From Pseudoalteromonas rubra (GTDB taxonomy: Bacteria > Pseudomonadota > Gammaproteobacteria > Enterobacterales > Alteromonadaceae), in the NCBI RefSeq assembly GCF_005886805.2, contig NZ_CP045429.1, positions 3,690,501 to 3,754,500 of the forward strand: DNA of 64,000 bases, read 5' to 3'. The translations under genes and the position numbers were made by a program. Within the stretch, counting starts at the first letter, position 1; each line of letters begins with the position of its first letter. This document shows, piece by piece, positions 29,101 through 35,100 of this stretch. The notes below the pieces were generated by a model that was not told the origin of the DNA, did no database searches, and saw only the letters and a program-made list of their open reading frames with translations.

Positions 29101-32100
29101 CATAGTCAGCGCGCCGAGTCAGACGCAGCTATGATCTGGCTCGATACCTGGGTAGAGGGTCAGGATGCATTCGATCCCGGCTTTTTTAATCTCTCTGAAA
29201 AACAAGCTCGTACCATGAGCTATGCACAGCGACAGCTATTGCTGCATGCCTGGAAAGCGGTTGAAGATGCTGGTTATCGCAACGATCAGATCCCCAATAC
29301 CGGCGTGTATATTTCCGCCTCTGGCGGCGATCTGACCGATCTTAACCTGCATGACAAGTTCAGCAACGGGGAATTTTTCCTTAACGCCGAAGACTATGTT
29401 GCGTCAACGCTGAATCAGCCAGGCACGCTGCCAACCAGTATTTCCTATCATCTCGGTCTGACCGGCCCGAGCCTGTTTGTGCATTCCAATTGTTCCTCAT
29501 CCCTGAGCGCACTGGCACTGGCCTGCTCGGCGCTCAAAGCCGGTGAAATTGACTATGCCATTGTCGGCGCTGCCTGTTTATTCCCGCAGCGCACCACAGG
29601 ATACAAAATAGAAAAAGGCCTCAACTTTGCCCCCGATGCGCGCTGCAAAGTCTTTGATGCCCAAGCCGATGGCATGATAGGCGGCAATGGCGTCTCTGTG
29701 GTGGTGCTCAAACGGGCCGATGAGGCAACCCAGGATAGCGATCACATTTACAGCCTGATTAAGGCGGTGAAGGTGAACAACGATGGTAAAAACAAGGCGG
29801 GTTTCTTTGCCCCGGGCACCGAAGGCCAGATGCAGGTGATCACCCAGGCACTACAAAGCGCCGATGTTTCACCGGCAAGTATCAGTTATGTCGAAGCCCA
29901 TGGCACTGGCACTGCACTGGGTGACCCCATTGAATTTGCTGCGCTGCAACAGGTTTATCAGCAGCATAGCGATGATAAACAATACTGTGGGCTGGGTGCC
30001 GTAAAATCGAATCTGGGCCACACAGACACCCTGGCAGGGCTTACCGGACTGGTGAAAACCAGCTTGTCACTGCACCACAAGCTGCTACCCGGCACCTTGC
30101 ACTACAACGAACCGAATCCACACCTCGACCTGGCCAGCTCTCCATTCTACATTGTTGACAGCACTCGCCTGTGGGAAACGCCTCTGTTGCCAAGGCGGGC
30201 TGCGGTCAGCTCATTCGGTATTGGTGGCACCAATGCCCACGCCATTTTGGAAGAAGCACCGGTGCAACCTAGTCAAAGCACGTTGAGCAACTTGCCTTCC
30301 ATCGTCGTGCTATCAGCTACGACCCCTGAGGTACTGCAACGTCAGGTCAGTGAGCTGCTGAACTGGCTTGAGGGTACCCTGTGCGATGATGCGCTGAGAG
30401 TCAGCCTGGCCTACACCTTGCAAACCGGTCGCCAGGTGATGGCGCATCGCGCAGGCTTTGTGGTGTCTTCTCTGAACGAGCTTAAAACCCAGTTGACGAA
30501 TTATCTGGCAAGGAGTGAACAAGCACCTTTGAACCCAGTTCCCGTTGGTACACCGGCCAGCTGGCTGGCACAGGGCAACTATCAGGCTATTCTGAGTTAC
30601 TGGCTGGACACTGGCTTTCAAAACTGGGACTTTCTGTATCAGGGAGAGCAGGTAAGCAAGCTAAGTCTGCCGACTTATCCTTTTGATCTGAAGCCTTATA
30701 CGCTCGGCCTGAGTCAGGCTCAGACAGAAGACCCGGTCGCGTGCACACTAAGTGTACCCAAGTGGCACACTCAGCCGGTGAACACAGACAGTAGTACCGC
30801 AGCGCCAGACAGCACGGCGTCACACTGTGTGGTGCTGTGTGACCTGCCTGACTTTGAGGTCGCAGGCGCCATCACTCAATCACTTAGCTCAAGTCATTAC
30901 GCACCAGAGCAGCAGCTCAATGATTATGCGACCCAGCTGCTCAACATAGTGCAGCCACTTGCGAAAACCAGGCAACCGACCCTGCTACAGCTAGTGATAG
31001 GCAACACCCAAACCGAGCCGTTGGCTAACCTCAACAGCTGCCTGCATGGCTTACTAAAAACCGCCAGCATTGAACACCCGATGCTGCGCACACAACTGCT
31101 GCTCGTCGATCCAACATTGACCATTGATGCGTTGCAAACCCTGCTGAGCGATAACCGCAACGCGCCTGACTCTATCATCGCCTATGAGGGTAGCACCCGC
31201 ACAGTACTGGACTACCAGCCACTGTGCGATGCCAGTCCGGTCAGTCCGTGGCAACCTGATGGCGTGTATCTGATCACCGGGGGGCTCGGGGGCATTGGCC
31301 ACCACTTTATCGCCGAACTTGCCACTTTGCCGTTTGCCACCACCGTGATAATCACAGGTCGCAGAGCCGCTGACGACGCTCAGGTACAGGCACAACTGCG
31401 CAACCTCAGACAAGATCAGATTAAACTGGTTTATCGACAACTGGATGTTGCACAGAAGATGAATGTCCTGCTGCTGGTACGGGACATAGTACGCGAATTT
31501 GGCACACTCCATGGTGTGATCCATGCGGCCGGCATCGTGCAGGATACCCTGCTGTGCAACAAAACTCCGACCTCCTTTGCGCAAGTGCTGGCTCCTAAAG
31601 TCACGGGCGTGGTGGCGCTGGATGAAGCCACAGCGGATCTGCCGCTAAACTTCTTTGCCTGCTTTGCCGGGCTCAGTGGTGTACACGGCGCAGCCTCTCA
31701 GTGTGACTATGCCACGGCCAATGCGTTTCTCGACAGCTATATGCAGCAACGTCATATCCGGGTTGCCCGTGGTGAGCGTCACGGCCTGAGCGCCAGTATT
31801 GACTGGCCTTTCTGGCAAGACGGCGGTATGCAGCGCAGTGCGCAGTTTACCCACACAGATACTGCGATGCCTACTAACAGTGGCATCGATGCATTTTACC
31901 GGGCACTACAACAGCCTCAGACGTTGGTGCAATACATCCCAACAGAGCCAGCCATTGAGCAGCAAAACGCTTCCGCCATTGCAACACCAGCAGCCCAGTT
32001 TACCAGTGAAGCAGCACTTGACGCTGCGCTGACAGAGCAGCTGAACACTATGGTGGCGGCTTTACTCGGCGTGCAACCGGATACACTGGACGGAGATACC

Positions 32101-35100
32101 GATCTGGGCGAATTTGGCGCGGATTCCATCGCCTTCATTACCTTTATCAATCAGCTCAATAGTCGCTATCAGCTTGAGCTGTCACCCAGTGTGCTGTTTA
32201 TGCACTCGACCCTGAACAGCCTCAGAGCCCATATTATCGCCGAATATGGCGATACGCTGATCGCCACGAATAACGAGTCGCAAACAAGCTCAACGGATAC
32301 AGAAGCAGAACGAGCTCCTGTAAATGCGTCAAACGATGAAGCAATCGCCATTGTTGGGATCAGTGCCGCCTTCCCCAAAGCGAGTGACCTCGACGAATTC
32401 TGGCACAATCTGAGCACAGGCAAAGACTGTGTGACCCGCCACGACTGGCCACAGCCGCAAAACAGCGAGCTCAGCTGGCCCGGCGAAATTAACTGGCTGG
32501 GCCGCCTGCGACGCGACACCGAGTTCGATCCCTTATTCTTCAATATTGCCCCGGCAGAGTGCGAGCGCATTCAGTTACAAGAAAGCCTGCTGATGATGCA
32601 TGTCTGGCAGTGTATTGAGAATGCCGGATACGATCCCAAATCGCTGGCAGGCACCAGCACCGGGTTATTTATTGGCTGTCAGTCCGGGTATCACGAAGGG
32701 CTGATCACCTCCCCCGCATTCGCGCCGAACCGCATGAGCTACTTCCTCGACCTGCACGGCCCGAGCGAAGGGGTAGATACCACCTGTTCATCATCGCTGG
32801 TTGCCGTACACAAGGCCATGGCAGCCATTCGTATGGGTGAGTGTGAGCAAGCCATTGTTGGCGGCGTCAATATCATAGACACCCCCACCGCCTCTGTGGC
32901 CATGCAGGAGATAGGTGCACTGTCGCCGGACGGGCGATGCAAAACCTTTGCAGCCGATGCAGATGGTATCGTTCGGGGTGAGGGCGTTGGCATGATCATG
33001 CTGAAAAAGCGCTCGGCAGCCGAGCGCGATCAGGACGCCATTTACGCCACTTTGCTGGGGTCGGCGGTTAATCATGGCGGAAAATCACAGGGCTTTACCG
33101 TACCAAACGCCCGGGCACAAACTCAGCTGCTGGACAAAGCCTGGCGCAACGCCAACATCGACCCGGCTACACTCAGCTACATCGAATGCCATGGCACCGG
33201 CACCACACTCGGCGATCCGGTTGAACTCGATGCGCTCAAAGCAGCCTTTAATGCGCATCAGTGGCCGACGCAGTGTGCGCTGGGCTCAGTGAAAAGTAAC
33301 ATAGGCCATACCGAAATTGCCGCCGGTATCGCAGGTCTCATCAAGGTTGTTTTGCAACTTAAGCATCAGACTCTGGTGCCGTCGCTCCATGTGCAGGCAC
33401 TTAACCCCTATCTGGCGCTCGAGGGGACGCCGCTCACGGTACAAACTCAGGCGCAGCCCTGGGAGCACGGCGATACCCCCCGCCGGGCAGCCGTCAGTGC
33501 CTTTGGGATAAGTGGCGTGAATGCCCATGTGGTACTCGAAGAGTATCAGCCGAACATCACAGCGCCACACTCAGCTCAGCCAGACACCCCGGCGATGGTG
33601 GTGCTCTCAGCCACCAGCAAAGCGGCGCTGGGACAAAAAGTTGCGGAGCTTGCCAACCACATCGCGACTTTACCTGACACGCCTGAGGTACTGGCACAGC
33701 TGGCCGCGACCTTAGCACTGGGCCGCACCGCTCAGGCGTACAGACTCGGCTGGGTGGTGTCCTCACTGAGCGAGCTGTGCATAGCCCTGGGTGAGGCCAT
33801 GCCTGAACAAGCCCAAAAAGTTAGCCATAACATCAGCGAGCAGCTAACAGCAGAGCAGTTGCTGACTTTGCATCAAACCAAAGAATATGCAGCCATAGTG
33901 CGTCTGTGGCAATCCGGCAAAGTCGCGAGCTGGCAACCGCTTTACCCAACTGCTTTGCCAAAACTGCACCTGCCTGGGACATCTTTTATCAGCAAAAAAG
34001 CGGTTGAGACTGAACAAACAAATCCCTGGCTGCTGCTCGACAACCAATTTCAACCAGCGGCACTCAATCTGCCTGAGGACTGGCAGGCATCGCTGAATGC
34101 ACAGCTGGCACACAGACACATTCTGCTGGTATCAGACACTCAGGCGCAACAGGCAACACTCCGTGCACAGCTGCAAACAACAGGCAGTAAGATAACTTCG
34201 CTGTGCTTTGATCAGCTAGACAACTCAGCGCTGGATCCGGAAAATCTGCCGGATACCACTTTTGTCCTGGGCTCAGGCTCGTTGTCTGAACCTGAGCAAC
34301 AAATAAAACCTCTGTTCGAGCTGATGCAACTGACCGCCCGTTATGACAATCACGCAATGCAGCTGTTTTATGGCACCCAGACCGATCCGCAAACAGAAAC
34401 CCGGGACGACCTGAGTGCCCTGCTGCGTTGCTACAACCTGCGCAATCCACAACATAGCTGGACTTTGCTAGAGCAGCTTGGTGAGACTGATTGCCTGAGC
34501 GACATGTTGCTACAAGAGTTTGCCTGCACACTACTGAGCACCGCTGAGCACCAACCGAATCAGGTGCAATACCGCGATGGTGCGCGATTTGCGCTACAAC
34601 TGACGCAACTGCCAGACGCAAACGACACGGCACAATCTGAGTATGAAATACGTCGCGGTGGCACCTATCTGCTCGCCGGTGCGCTGGGCGAACTGGGCAT
34701 GGCGCTGAGCCAGCGTTTGCTGGAAGACTGCGATGCGACCCTCATTTTACTGGGCAGACGCGATGAGCAAGCAGTGCAGCCACAACTAACCCAACTCAGA
34801 GACGTGGGCAATGGCACAGTGCATTACCTGGCGTGTGATATTGCCGACGGCCAACAACTGGAACAACTCAGTGCCTTACTGAGCGACAAGGCATTACAGC
34901 TCAACGGCGTGTTCCACCTGGGCACCACCTACACGGAAGAAGAAAACGACTGGGCCGACTTCGCCCGCTCGATGCAGGTCAAAGTGCAAGGCACTCAGCA
35001 GCTGGATGCCCTGTTGAGCAGCTACGAGCTGGACTTTTTTGTGCTGTTCTCTTCCATGGCCGTGTTTGGCAGCCTGAATCATCTGTCGTATTCATACGCC

